Positions 1-7,918 of a DNA stretch of 64,000 bases are shown in pieces. The notes under the pieces were generated by a model. The model was not told the origin of the DNA, did no database searches, and saw only the letters and a list, made by a program, of their open reading frames with translations. Each line of letters opens with the position of its first letter. The first letter of the stretch is position 1. The position numbers were made by a program, and so were the translations under genes. The stretch lies in contig NZ_JARUMJ010000001.1 in assembly GCF_036898465.1 (NCBI RefSeq), forward strand, positions 8,866,001 through 8,930,000, given 5' to 3'. This DNA is from Streptomyces sp. B21-105 (lineage in GTDB: Bacteria; Actinomycetota; Actinomycetes; Streptomycetales; Streptomycetaceae).

Positions 1-301
1 TGTATTCGGCGCGCAGGTACCGGGAGCTGACGCCCTTGAGGCTGTTGACCAGCTTGGAGAGGGCGAGCTTGGACGGGTAGTGCACGAGCAGGTGCACGTG
101 ATCACGCTCGCCGTTGAACTCGCGTAGCTCCACCTCGAACTTGTCGCAGACCTCCCGCATGATCTCTTCGCATCGCCGAAGCATCTCGTCATCGAAGATT
201 CCCTTCCGGTATCTGGTGACGAACACCAAGTGGGCGTGGAGATCGAAGGTGACGTGACGCCCCCTGCGGATATCGGTGTCTGGTTCCCAGCGTGGTGACA
301 T
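1..301 (-). CDS. tnpA: IS200/IS605-family Y1 transposase TnpA, 3' part outside the window
   Basis: This is the N-terminal 100 residues of a small single-strand DNA transposase that would cut and rejoin IS ends through a catalytic tyrosine. The start is the ATG at 301 and the frame stays open to the left edge. The protein contains the HUH-type signature DHVHLLVHYP, preceded by HLVFVTRYRKGIF, both typical of IS200 TnpA. The catalytic tyrosine lies in the part beyond the window, so integrity cannot be judged. It is divergent from tnpB, which starts at 352, the usual layout of an IS605-type element. Confidence 0.9.
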   Translation of the reverse strand, partial: MSPRWEPDTDIRRGRHVTFDLHAHLVFVTRYRKGIFDDEMLRRCEEIMREVCDKFEVELREFNGERDHVHLLVHYPSKLALSKLVNSLKGVSSRYLRAEY

Positions 302-351
302 ACCCCAAGGGCAGTAGGGTGATCGCAACGACCAGGAAGGGGGTGGGCCGG

Positions 352-1565
352 ATGATCCGTGCGTACAAGTTCCTCATGCGGCCCACCGTGGGCCAGTCCG
401 CCGCTCTCGGCGAGATGCTGCGCGATCACTGCTCGCTCTACAACGGGGCCTTGCAGGAACGGCGTGACGCCTACCGGCACGTGTCGAAGACGAGCATCAA
501 GTACGGGATGCAGTCCGCGCAGCTCAAGGAGATCCGGGCGTTCGACCCGGAGCGTCAGGGCCGCTGGTCGTTCTCCAGCCAGCAAGCCACCTTGCGGCGC
601 CTCGACAAGGCGTTCGCCGCGTTCTTCCGCCGCATCAAGTACGGCCAGACGCCCGGCTACCCGCGCTTGCGGGGAGTCAACTGGTTCGACACGGTGGACT
701 TCCCCAAGGACGGCGACGGCTGCCGCTGGGACTCCACCCCGCATGATCCGCAGACCCGCGTACGCCTCCAAGGCGTCGGGCACGTCAAGGTCAAGCAGCA
801 CCGGCCCGTGGCCGGCAAGGTCAAGACCGTGTCCGTCAAGCGCGAGGGCAAGCGCTGGTACGTGGTGCTGACCGCCGAGCAGGCCCAGCCCGAGCCGCTG
901 CCCAGGACAGGGTCCGTGGTCGGCATCGACATGGGCATCGCCTCCTTCCTCACCACCTCCAACGGCGAGCACATCGACAACCCGCGCCACGGCCGCAAGG
1001 CCACAGCGAAGCTCGAAGCCGCACAACGGAAGCTGTCCACCTTCGGACGAGTGCGCCGCGACAAGCGGACGAAGAACCACCAGCGGCCGTCGAGCGCGTC
1101 GCCGACCTGCACCGCAAGGTGCGGCGTCAGCGCCTGGACCACGCACACAAGACCGCGCTCGACCTCGTCCGCGACCACGACCTCATCGCGCACGAGAACC
1201 TGACGATCCGCAACATGGTGCGCACCGCCGCACCCAAGCCCGACCCCGACACGCCAGGGGCATTCCTGCCCAACGGCGCGGCGGCGAAGACGGGCCTCAA
1301 CCGCTCGATCTCGGATGCCGGATGGGGGGTGTTCCTGACGATCCTGCACGCCAAGGCTGAAAGCGCCGGACGTGACGTGATCGCCGTGGACCCCCGCAAC
1401 ACCTCTCGGACATGCCCCGAATGCGGGCACGTCAGCGCGGAGAACCGGCCCACACAGGAGAAGTTCCACTGCGTTGGATGCGGCCACCGGGCGCACGCTG
1501 ACGTCGTGGGAGCTTCCAATGTTCTGCGGGCCGGGCTGGCCCGTCGTCAAGCTCAACCAGCTTGA
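352..1565 (+). pseudogene. tnpB: IS605 OrfB / TnpB RNA-guided nuclease, frameshifted
   Basis: TnpB proteins are RNA-guided DNA nucleases carried by IS200/IS605 elements. The start chosen is ATG 352, behind the purine-rich stretch GGAAGGGGG. The RuvC-like aspartate lies in VVGIDMGIAS (codon 928-930). The second acidic residue is in IAHENLTIRN (1194-1196), and a CPECGH...CVGCGH zinc ribbon is followed by the third aspartate in HADVVGASN (1500-1502). The frame breaks between about 1075 and 1083: the first frame continues as nonsense to 1203, while the correct sequence (AAVERVADLHRKVRRQR) resumes one base out of register and runs to the TGA at 1563-1565. All catalytic parts are present but split, so the copy is inactive unless the shift is a sequencing error or is bypassed by frameshifting. 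Confidence 0.88.
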
Positions 1566-1570
1566 CGAGA

Positions 1571-1602
1571 AGCCCCCGCATTTATGCGGGGGAGTAGTCA
1601 CG
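1571..1602 (+). repeat. IS605 right-end hairpin / end of TnpB guide-RNA scaffold
   Basis: An 8-bp perfect stem (CCCCCGCA at 1573-1580 and TGCGGGGG at 1585-1592) with a TTTA loop sits six bases after the tnpB stop. Such a subterminal hairpin marks the right end of IS605-type elements, where it is bound by TnpA. In TnpB systems it also lies at the 3' end of the guide RNA scaffold, with the guide read from flanking DNA. The exact cleavage site cannot be fixed here because the left end is outside the window. Confidence 0.7.
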
Positions 1603-1738
1603 TCCTCTGCTGCTGCTCGAGGAAGAGGAGGGCGAAGAGGAGAACGAAGAGGAAGAGGAAGACGAAGAGGAGGGCGAGGGGGAAGGCGGGGGGAAGAGGC
1701 CGGAAAGAGGCGTTGAGGACGCCACCGGAAGCCACTAG
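1598..1738 (+). other. Polypurine tract with an open acidic reading frame, possible 3' remnant of a disrupted gene
   Basis: From 1619 to about 1712 the + strand is almost pure GA, built from GAG/GAA/GGC units. One frame (from 1598 to the TAG at 1736-1738) reads as about 45 residues dominated by glutamate, beginning LLLEEEEGEEENEEEEE. It begins right after the IS right end and has no start codon of its own. It may be the acidic tail of a gene split by the IS insertion. Equally it may be non-coding simple sequence. The matching 5' part would lie left of the window. Confidence 0.3.
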
Positions 1739-1777
1739 CCTGCATTGCCATTTGTCACTGCAACGGAGGCGTCCACT

Positions 1778-2329
1778 GTGGCCCGAGCACTGAACCTGTT
1801 GTCGACCGTGGTCCTGGCGGGTGGCCTCCTGGTGGGGGTCGGCACGCCGACCCAGGCGGCCGGCCGGACACCGGAGGTCATACCGATCGACCTCATGCTG
1901 GCCGGCTCGTACACCGACGCGGCCCGCGAGGCGATCGAGATCTGGAACACGGCCGTCCCGACGATCAAGTTCGTCGAGCAGGACACTCCGGCGGCACTGC
2001 GGGTCATGGAGTACAAGACGGCCAGGGGCGTTCAGTCCCACGTCAACATCAAGGGCGCGGGCCGGGGTTGGGTGTACCTCGAAGTCGGGGACGCCCAGTT
2101 GTACAAGCCCTCCCGCATCGTCGTCCACGAGTTGGGACACATCCTGTCGCTTCCCGACCTCGGTCCGGGCAGCCCCTGCGCCAAGGTGATGTCGGGAGGC
2201 TGGGCGGGATCGGACTGCGTCAACGTGCAGCCCGACGCCGCGGAGAAGGCAGCCGTCCGGGACTTCTTCGCCGCGCACGACGTCGGCGACCGGGTCCCGT
2301 GGTGGGGCTCGGGTACTCCCGCGCGGTAG
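1778..2329 (+). CDS. Snapalysin-like secreted metalloprotease (M7 family)
   Basis: This 183-residue protein looks like a small neutral metalloprotease of the snapalysin family known from Streptomyces. The zinc-binding motif HELGHILSLPD gives H117, E118, H121 and D127, with the HExxHxxxxxD spacing of the family. Residues 1-28 form a signal peptide with a hydrophobic core and a likely cleavage after TQAA. The GTG at 1778 is preferred over the ATG at 1745 because GGAGG lies eight bases upstream and the signal peptide then starts cleanly. Two cysteines near the C-terminus (PCAKV, SDCVN) probably form a disulphide. The family glycine after the second His is replaced by serine, so activity should be tested rather than assumed. 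Confidence 0.85.
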   Translation: MARALNLLSTVVLAGGLLVGVGTPTQAAGRTPEVIPIDLMLAGSYTDAAREAIEIWNTAVPTIKFVEQDTPAALRVMEYKTARGVQSHVNIKGAGRGWVYLEVGDAQLYKPSRIVVHELGHILSLPDLGPGSPCAKVMSGGWAGSDCVNVQPDAAEKAAVRDFFAAHDVGDRVPWWGSGTPAR

Positions 2330-2338
2330 GAGCGGCCG

Positions 2339-2366
2339 ACGTCCGCCGGATCGCACCGGCGGACGT
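2339..2366. terminator. Bidirectional hairpin terminator
   Basis: A perfect 11-bp inverted repeat (ACGTCCGCCGG and CCGGCGGACGT) with a 6-base loop sits between the convergent ends of the protease gene (2329) and the DUF3105 gene (2386). No T-run is present, which is common for Streptomyces terminators. Confidence 0.75.
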
Positions 2367-2385
2367 GGCTCGGTGAGCGTGTCCG

Positions 2386-3042
2386 TCAGGAGGCGGTCAG
2401 CCCGCCGGTGCAGGCGGCGCCGGGCTCGGGCGTCTGCGCGCCCTGGACGTACTTGAGCAGGAACTGCTCGACCCGGGCGTCGGAGGCCTTCTCGACCGTG
2501 AGTTGACGGCCCCAGGCGGACAGGGTGATCTTCCCGGCCTGGTTCTTGTCGGGGCTCATGAGCGTGTAGGGCGTCCTGTCGACCCTGTCGGCAAGGGCTT
2601 TGACGTCGGCGTCGGCGGCCTTGTCGTTGTACGTGACCCAGACGGCGCCGTGTTCGAGGGAGTGGACGGCGTTCTCGTTCGCTATGGCCCGGGTGTAGAC
2701 CGTGCCGTCGCATGTCATCCACGCCTGGTGGTGGTCACCGCCCACGGGAGGCTGCATCGGGTAGGAGACGGTGCCGGCGACGTGGTTGCGGCCGAGCTTC
2801 TTCACGTCCCAGGTCTTCTCACCGGGGACCGGCTTCTCCGCGGCGGCGGACTTCTGCTCCTCACGCTCGTTCGCGTCGTTGATGGCGTACGCGCCCCAGC
2901 CGACGACGGCGGCGACGATGACCGCGCTGAGGGTGACGGTGAGGATGCGGTTGCGGCGCTCGCGGGCTCGCTCGGCGCGCCGCATCTCCTCGATACGGTC
3001 CTTGCGGGATGCGGCGGCGGCCTTCTTGCTGGTCTTGCTCAT
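2386..3042 (-). CDS. DUF3105 membrane-anchored protein
   Basis: The 218-residue product starts with a basic, Lys/Arg-rich cytoplasmic segment (1-35). One transmembrane helix follows (about 36-55, LTVTLSAVIVAAVVGWGAYA), then an outside domain. The domain has the DUF3105 features YPMQPPVGGDHH, a conserved Cys in MTCDG and the NAVHSLEHGAVWVTY segment. The histidines and acidic residues suggest metal binding, but no function is established for the family. The next gene on the same strand (3130-3588) encodes a His/Cys-rich exported protein, which may point to a shared envelope or metal-related role. Confidence 0.85.
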   Translation of the reverse strand: MSKTSKKAAAASRKDRIEEMRRAERARERRNRILTVTLSAVIVAAVVGWGAYAINDANEREEQKSAAAEKPVPGEKTWDVKKLGRNHVAGTVSYPMQPPVGGDHHQAWMTCDGTVYTRAIANENAVHSLEHGAVWVTYNDKAADADVKALADRVDRTPYTLMSPDKNQAGKITLSAWGRQLTVEKASDARVEQFLLKYVQGAQTPEPGAACTGGLTAS

Positions 3043-3129
3043 GACCGGGACGTCCTCGTCTCCGCCGTACGGCGGTGAGTGCGGGGGAAGGGATGGATGC
3101 CGGCGCGCTCGGGGGCGCGGGGCGTCCGT

Positions 3130-3588
3130 CTAGATCCGCTGCACGTTGAGGGCGTGAAGATCGGGGGCGCCCCGGCAGAGCGGCACGCCGGTGGCGTGGG
3201 CGGTGACCGGCTGTCGGGCCGGAGTCGGCGAACACGGCAGGACGACCGGCAACGGCTGGGGAGCCGCGGGGACGACGGCGGGTCCGCCGTGCGCGGACCT
3301 TGCGCAGCACCCGCCGCCCGAGTGGCAGTCGCCCGGACGTGCCGACGACACCGCGTGGTGCGCGGCGGTCCGGCCGCCCGCCGGCGCCTGTGCGGCGACA
3401 AGGGTCGCGGCGGTGACCGGGGTCGCGGCGGTCACGGAGAGGGCTGGGTGCGGGCCGGCGGCGGTGTGGACCGAAGGGCCCAGGCACAGGGCCACGGCGA
3501 TGAGCAGCATCGTCAGCACGGCGCGGAGCGCCGCCACGGGCGAGTTCACCCACGCGTCACAACGCCTGTACAGGGTCCGGCTGTTCAT
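3130..3588 (-). CDS. Small exported or membrane protein resembling DUF6153
   Basis: The frame is open from 3753, but the first part is low-complexity and the likely start is ATG 3588 (MNSRTLYRRCDAW...), giving 152 residues. A single hydrophobic helix (about 25-45, LRAVLTMLLIAVALCLGP) is followed by an Ala/Pro-rich segment with His and Cys clusters (GDCHSGGGCC). The conserved-looking ending is PDLHALNVQRI. That ending resembles the DUF6153 family of actinobacterial membrane proteins; this is a judgement from memory. No strong ribosome binding site is visible, so the start is uncertain. Confidence 0.5.
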   Translation of the reverse strand: MNSRTLYRRCDAWVNSPVAALRAVLTMLLIAVALCLGPSVHTAAGPHPALSVTAATPVTAATLVAAQAPAGGRTAAHHAVSSARPGDCHSGGGCCARSAHGGPAVVPAAPQPLPVVLPCSPTPARQPVTAHATGVPLCRGAPDLHALNVQRI

Positions 3589-4015
3589 CACGGTGATGCT
3601 AGCGGTGTCCGCGGTCGTGCGGGCGGTCGGGGCACGGACGGTCAGGTGCTCGCGGACACGACCGGCAATCCCGCGTCGGGCATGTGCGTTCACCTCGGCG
3701 TATACGTCGGATCGGGCGGACCTGTTCGCCTGGGGGCGGGCCCTGTGCACCATTCGCCGCGGAACGTCCGGGCGGCGTTGGCCGAGTTCGGTGAATGGCC
3801 TTCACGAGTTTTGTAGAAAGCCCTTCCATCGTCCCCTCGGCTTGCCACTCTCTTCCTGCACACCGCGGATGTCATGTCCGCAACCATTCGGTCCGCCGAT
3901 CCATCGGACGACCGATTCGGCGAACCGCCGAACCGCCGAACCACCAGGAACCACCGAACCACCGAGGAACCACCGAACGGAACCACGGATCCACCGAACC
4001 ACTGATAGGACCCCC
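3589..4015. other. Intergenic region with a short-repeat leader upstream of the NLP gene
   Basis: No convincing gene is present. Positions 3919-4001 hold about six imperfect copies of an 8-base unit CGAACC(G/A)C, some joined by GGAACCAC. The repeats end just before the NLP start at 4016 and would lie in its mRNA leader or promoter. The divergent promoter of the gene ending at 3130 must also be here. Confidence 0.6.
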
Positions 4016-4783
4016 ATGCCTCGAACCAGCAGGACTTCCCGGGTCGTCAAAACCACGACCGTCGCGGGCAGCGCCTTCGCGCTCGCCGTCGCCCTGTCGG
4101 GCAGCGCCTCCGCCGGCGTGCTGCAGAACCTTCCCGAGAACGCCACCTCGCTCCAGACGTACTTCGAGCCCGTGTACGACTACGACACGGACTCGTGCTA
4201 CCCGGCCGCCGCCGTCGACCCGGCCGGCAACCTCAACGGCGGCCTGAAGCCCACCGGTTCCGTCACCGGCCAGTGTCGCGGGGGCCACCTCGACCACGCC
4301 AACACCTACTCGCGGTCCAAGTGCGACAACGGCTGGTGCGGGATCATCTACGCCAGCTACTTCGAGAAGGACGAGGCGTCGCCCGGCATCGGCCACCGCC
4401 ACGACTGGGAGTGCATGGTCGTCTGGGTCGCCGAGGGCGCGAACACGCCGTCCTACCTGTCCGCCTCCCGGCACGGCGGGTTCAGCACCCATCCGATCGC
4501 CGACGTCCCGATGAGCGGCCGGCGCGTCATGGCCGTCTACCACAAGGACGGCGCCAGCACCCACGCCTTCCGCTTCGCCCAGTGGGGTGAGACGGCCGAG
4601 AACGACACCGGCGCCTGGCACCAGGAGAACCTGCTCACCTGGGACAACCTGGCGCCCAACCTGCGCAACACCCTGAACGGCTCCGACTGGGGCGACGCCA
4701 ACCTCCCCCTCCAGGACTCCAAGTTCAACGACACGCTCAACAAGGCCAAGCCGTCCGCGATCCCCTTCGACCCGTACGCCTGA
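4016..4783 (+). CDS. Secreted necrosis-inducing NPP1/NLP-family protein
   Basis: The 255-residue protein belongs to the NLP family (necrosis- and ethylene-inducing peptide 1-like). Known members bind plant sphingolipids and damage eudicot membranes. The central heptapeptide GHRHDWE is intact at residues 126-132, including the acidic residues that hold the metal ion. Residues 1-33 are a signal peptide with cleavage after ASA. Several cysteine pairs (DSCYP, GQCRGG, SKCDNGWCG) suggest the disulphide-richer bacterial/fungal NLP types. The ATG at 4016 follows a weak GATAGGA site. A terminator follows at 4791. A role on plants or as a general cytolysin is inference from the family. Confidence 0.9.
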   Translation: MPRTSRTSRVVKTTTVAGSAFALAVALSGSASAGVLQNLPENATSLQTYFEPVYDYDTDSCYPAAAVDPAGNLNGGLKPTGSVTGQCRGGHLDHANTYSRSKCDNGWCGIIYASYFEKDEASPGIGHRHDWECMVVWVAEGANTPSYLSASRHGGFSTHPIADVPMSGRRVMAVYHKDGASTHAFRFAQWGETAENDTGAWHQENLLTWDNLAPNLRNTLNGSDWGDANLPLQDSKFNDTLNKAKPSAIPFDPYA

Positions 4784-4790
4784 CGCCCAC

Positions 4791-4828
4791 CGGCCAGCCG
4801 CCCCCTCACACACAGGGGCGGCTGACCG
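4791..4828. terminator. Bidirectional hairpin terminator
   Basis: CAGCCGCCCC (4795-4804) pairs with GGGGCGGCTG (4815-4824), with three more base pairs outside a single mismatch. It lies between the convergent NLP gene and the kinase/phosphatase gene, which ends at 4880. Confidence 0.75.
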
Positions 4829-4879
4829 GAAACGGACGTCGCCGAGTGAAGCGGACGACCGCGCCCGCCGGCCGAAAGG

Positions 4880-5794
4880 TCAGAAGCTGCCGTAGTTGAC
4901 CTGCCAGGTCGGCAGACCCATCCGGCGCCACACCGCGACGACGCGATCACGGTCGTCGAGGGAGACCCGCACCGCGAAGCGGTGACGCACATGCCGGTCG
5001 AACAGCTCCGCCTTCACCACGTCGTCGCGGCGGCCGTCGCCCGCGGCACGCATCCACAGCTCGTCGTACGGCACCTCGTGCGCACGCAGCCACGCCTCCG
5101 TCCGCTCGCGGTGCTCCTCACCGCGGCCCGAGAGCAGGACCACGACATCGCCGTCGGCGCCCCGGAAGGAACGCAGCGCATCGCGCACCGACACGTTGAG
5201 CAGGTCCTCCCCGCAGCGGGTGAAGTCGAACGGCCCCCGGGCGCCCCGCAGAGCGAGCGTGCCGTCGATGTCGCACATGACGGCCGACGGGAGGGCCGGG
5301 TCCACGACGTACGGCTCGACGGACGGCTCGTCGTTGAGCCACTCCGCGGTGAGCCGCCAGCCGCCCCGCTTGGCCACGCCGTGCTTGTGGGCCAGGAGCC
5401 GGATGATCTCCTCGCCGACCACGCGCTCCCGTGCGGCGTCGCGCCGGATGCACTCCTCCACCGGTACGTCGGTGAAGTCGTGCACGACGAAGGTGGCCTG
5501 TCCCGCCACGGCGGCCTTCAGTCGCTTCGGTATGTGCGGCGTCATGTGCGTGTTGTCCACGACGACGTCGAAACCGCCGTCGACGGCCGCGCGCACCGCC
5601 GCGTCCTGGATCGCCAGCACCGTCTGCTCATGCGCGTGCGACCGGCCGCGCTCGGGCGCCGGGACGTCGAGCATCGTCCGCAGATCGTCGAGGTTGACAC
5701 GACGCATCCGGCCCTCGGACTCCGCCTGCATCCTGCGCGCGGCGGTCGTCTTCCCCGAGGCCGGAAGCCCCGTCATGACGTGTACTACGGGCAC
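4880..5794 (-). CDS. Polynucleotide 5'-kinase / 3'-phosphatase (T4 Pnkp-like RNA end-healing enzyme)
   Basis: The 304-residue protein joins two domains. An N-terminal P-loop kinase has GLPASGKTT at residues 9-17. A C-terminal HAD-type phosphatase has CDIDGTLAL with D175 and D177, followed by VVLLSGRGEEHRERT, as in T4 polynucleotide kinase. Such enzymes phosphorylate 5'-OH ends and remove 3' or 2',3'-cyclic phosphates so that a ligase can seal the break. GTG 5794 is chosen because a GAGGAG site lies eight bases upstream and the codon begins two bases after the ligase stop. The genes are therefore translationally coupled. Domain order and length match phage Pnkp (301 residues). Confidence 0.88.
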   Translation of the reverse strand: MPVVHVMTGLPASGKTTAARRMQAESEGRMRRVNLDDLRTMLDVPAPERGRSHAHEQTVLAIQDAAVRAAVDGGFDVVVDNTHMTPHIPKRLKAAVAGQATFVVHDFTDVPVEECIRRDAARERVVGEEIIRLLAHKHGVAKRGGWRLTAEWLNDEPSVEPYVVDPALPSAVMCDIDGTLALRGARGPFDFTRCGEDLLNVSVRDALRSFRGADGDVVVLLSGRGEEHRERTEAWLRAHEVPYDELWMRAAGDGRRDDVVKAELFDRHVRHRFAVRVSLDDRDRVVAVWRRMGLPTWQVNYGSF

Positions 5795-5796
5795 GG

Positions 5797-7005
5797 TCAG
5801 TTCTCCTCGTCGGTCTTGAACGGGTCGGACGCCTCCGGCCGGGTGGAACGGTACGTCACGAGCTCGGTCGGGCGCCCGTCCAGGCGCAGGAACATCGCCG
5901 GGCGCAGCGCGGCGTCGGGCAGCGCGCTCACGGCGCGGGCGAAGGCCCCCCGGTCGTCGGCGAGCGGGGCGAGGGACCGGAACGCCTCGTCGATCGCCCG
6001 CTCGCGGTCGTCCACCTGCTTCTCTATCCCCGCGATGACACCGCGCACCCAGGCGTCGAACTCGTCGGGCACCTGCTCCAGCAGCGCGTCCAGCGGCCGG
6101 CCCCCGGACGCGGTGACGTCCTCGGCCGAGCAGCCGAGCGCCTGGGCCACCTGCTTGGCGGGCAGCCCCGCGAAGCGCTGGATGCCGTGGCCGCGCCAGA
6201 CGTCCCGCTCGGTCACACCGGTGAGCACCTTGTGGAGGCGCACGTACTCGGCCAGCTTGGCCTTGGCCCGCACACCCGAGGCGAAGCGCAGCACGAACCC
6301 CTCGGCCTCGGTACCGGTGGCCGCCCGGCCGCCGGGAAGCCGGTTGCCCTCGGCCAGGGCCAGCAGTTCGCCGAGCGGCATGGCCGGCCACACGGTGACG
6401 ACCGAACCGATGTCACCCCAGTGCGTCGCGGCCTCGGCCAGGGCGACTTCCGTGCCGTCCTTGGCGAACGCGGCCAACAGCACCAGGTCACGGCGCTCGC
6501 CGTAGTCGACGACGATCCGGTTCTGCGGGTACAGGATCTCGGCCAGGTAGGTCACCCCGGGAACCAGGCGGGAGGTGTCCTTCCCGTCGAGCAGCCGCTG
6601 CGCCCAGGTGGCCTGGGTGCTGATGAACGAGCCCTTCGACGCGACCCGCCACCGGCCCGCGTAGTGGAACACCACCGCAAGGCTGCCGTCGACCTTCTCG
6701 TACACCTCGAACGGCTCGTCCGGCAGCTCGGGCGCGTACGGCTGACGGGCCTCGTGCTCACCCACGTTGAAGAACTTGGGCAGCGGCAGCGCGACGATCT
6801 CCCCGGTCACGTCGTCGGCCACCAGACCGCGGCAGCGGGTCGTCACCCGGTTCCACACCCGTTCGTACTGGCACACCCGCGTGTACGTGTAGATGGACAG
6901 CGGCAGTTGCGGGTGCTGCTTGCGCGTGACGTGCCCCGCGTCGAGCGCGGCCGCCAACTCCTGCGGCGGCAGCAGCTCGTGAAGAGTCAGGTCGACCTGG
7001 CTCAT
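5797..7005 (-). CDS. T4 Rnl1-like RNA ligase
   Basis: The 402-residue protein carries nucleotidyltransferase motif I as EKVDGS, with K104 the predicted AMP-accepting lysine. It has LPLPKFFNVGE just before it, a motif IV-like EAEGFVLRF and the motif V lysines in VRAKAKLAEYVRLHK. These match T4 RnlA-type ATP-dependent RNA ligases, which reseal broken tRNA after end healing. The ATG at 7005 is set by an excellent GGGGAGG site eight bases upstream. The kinase/phosphatase gene follows directly, forming a two-gene repair operon. The gyrase-B fragment gene is divergent, leaving only about 50 bases for both promoters. Confidence 0.88.
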   Translation of the reverse strand: MSQVDLTLHELLPPQELAAALDAGHVTRKQHPQLPLSIYTYTRVCQYERVWNRVTTRCRGLVADDVTGEIVALPLPKFFNVGEHEARQPYAPELPDEPFEVYEKVDGSLAVVFHYAGRWRVASKGSFISTQATWAQRLLDGKDTSRLVPGVTYLAEILYPQNRIVVDYGERRDLVLLAAFAKDGTEVALAEAATHWGDIGSVVTVWPAMPLGELLALAEGNRLPGGRAATGTEAEGFVLRFASGVRAKAKLAEYVRLHKVLTGVTERDVWRGHGIQRFAGLPAKQVAQALGCSAEDVTASGGRPLDALLEQVPDEFDAWVRGVIAGIEKQVDDRERAIDEAFRSLAPLADDRGAFARAVSALPDAALRPAMFLRLDGRPTELVTYRSTRPEASDPFKTDEEN

Positions 7006-7056
7006 GGTGTGTTCCTCCCCTTGCTGATCCCTGATTGTCACGCGAGGGGAAGGCTT

Positions 7057-7575
7057 GTGAACAGCCATTTAGCTCCGGACGCGGCGCGGGGCAGGCCCAC
7101 GCCGCCGATGGGTCAGCGCACGAGCAGAACGATCACACCCGTCAGATCCTCCCTGCCGCCGCCCTCGGCCAGGCGACGACGCATCAACTTCGCAGAGGGC
7201 CTGCTCGTCGCCGACGCCCTGTCGAGTCGGCTCACGGCCGAGGTGCGGCGCGAGGGGGTGCGCCGGGTCCAGGAGTACGCCCGCGGTGTCGCTCTCGCCC
7301 CACCCGTCGCCGTGGGATCCACGACCGCGACAGGCACGGCCATCGCCTTCCGGCCCGACGCCGAGATCTTCGAGACGACCGAGTGCTCGTTCGCCGTCCT
7401 GGCGGAGCGCCTGCGGCAAGTGGCCTTCCTCTGCCGCGGCGTGGAGATCTCGCTGACCGACCGACGCCCGTCCGGGGAGCGCAACGTGCGGTTCCGCTTC
7501 CCGGACGGGGTACGGGACTTCGTGGCCGCCCTCTACGCGGAGGCCGGCGGGGCCGTTCCACCGCCTCGGCCCTGA
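7057..7575 (+). CDS. Truncated DNA gyrase subunit B-like protein (GHKL/transducer fragment)
   Basis: The 172-residue product aligns by eye with the middle of GyrB/ParE. VADALSSRLTAEVRREG corresponds to the GyrB VVNALS region. TGTAIAFRPDAEIFETTECSF corresponds to GTTVTFWPDPEIFETT, and LRQVAFLCRGVEISLTDRRP to the start of the transducer domain. The N-terminal ATP-binding residues, Toprim and DNA-binding parts are missing, so it cannot be an active topoisomerase. GTG 7057 has a GAGGGGA site six bases upstream; the ATG at 7108 is an alternative. It is either a decayed gyrB copy or a small protein reusing this fold. Its good start site and open frame argue that it is expressed. Confidence 0.7.
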   Translation: MNSHLAPDAARGRPTPPMGQRTSRTITPVRSSLPPPSARRRRINFAEGLLVADALSSRLTAEVRREGVRRVQEYARGVALAPPVAVGSTTATGTAIAFRPDAEIFETTECSFAVLAERLRQVAFLCRGVEISLTDRRPSGERNVRFRFPDGVRDFVAALYAEAGGAVPPPRP

Positions 7576-7918
7576 TCCGTTCGTACCGTCGGATGTCGTT
7601 CCGTTCGGCTGCCTTGTAGAGGGCGTAGGGAACGCCCCACACGCTCAACATCACGATCCACGCCCCCATGAGGGCCAGTGTGATCGCGCCGGCCCGCCCG
7701 GTGCAATGAGGTCGGCAGGACGCCCCGGTACGTCGTTACGGTCTCAAATCGCTTACGCAGCACATCTGTTGCAGTGAGTGCTCCTTCCGTCATCCAGAAC
7801 GTGGGCCGTGGCCGAGTGCCGGAGACGTCGATGAGCATGGACCCGGTCCGTCGGATGGCGCGCGCATACCGAAGGAACTAGGCTGCGCTCCTTCCGACGG
7901 AACGGGGCGCGGGGCACC
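7576..7918. other. Intergenic region without a convincing gene
   Basis: A minus-strand frame begins at 7669 with MGAWIVMLSVWGVPYALYKA, which resembles a membrane helix. It then becomes Arg/Pro-rich where it runs antisense through the gyrase-B fragment gene (to 7232). It could be the start of a lost membrane protein. I see no other structure here. Confidence 0.4.

Noticed and set aside
657..1751. Long minus-strand open frame across tnpB
   Set aside because: It is antisense to the clear TnpB motifs, is Arg/Pro/Ser-rich and has no start site; a GC-bias shadow.
7232..7669. Minus-strand frame beginning MGAWIVMLSVWGVPYALYKA
   Set aside because: The first 40 residues look like a membrane helix, but the rest is Arg/Pro-rich antisense to the gyrase-B fragment. 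No homologous domain is recognised, so it is noted only in the intergenic entry.
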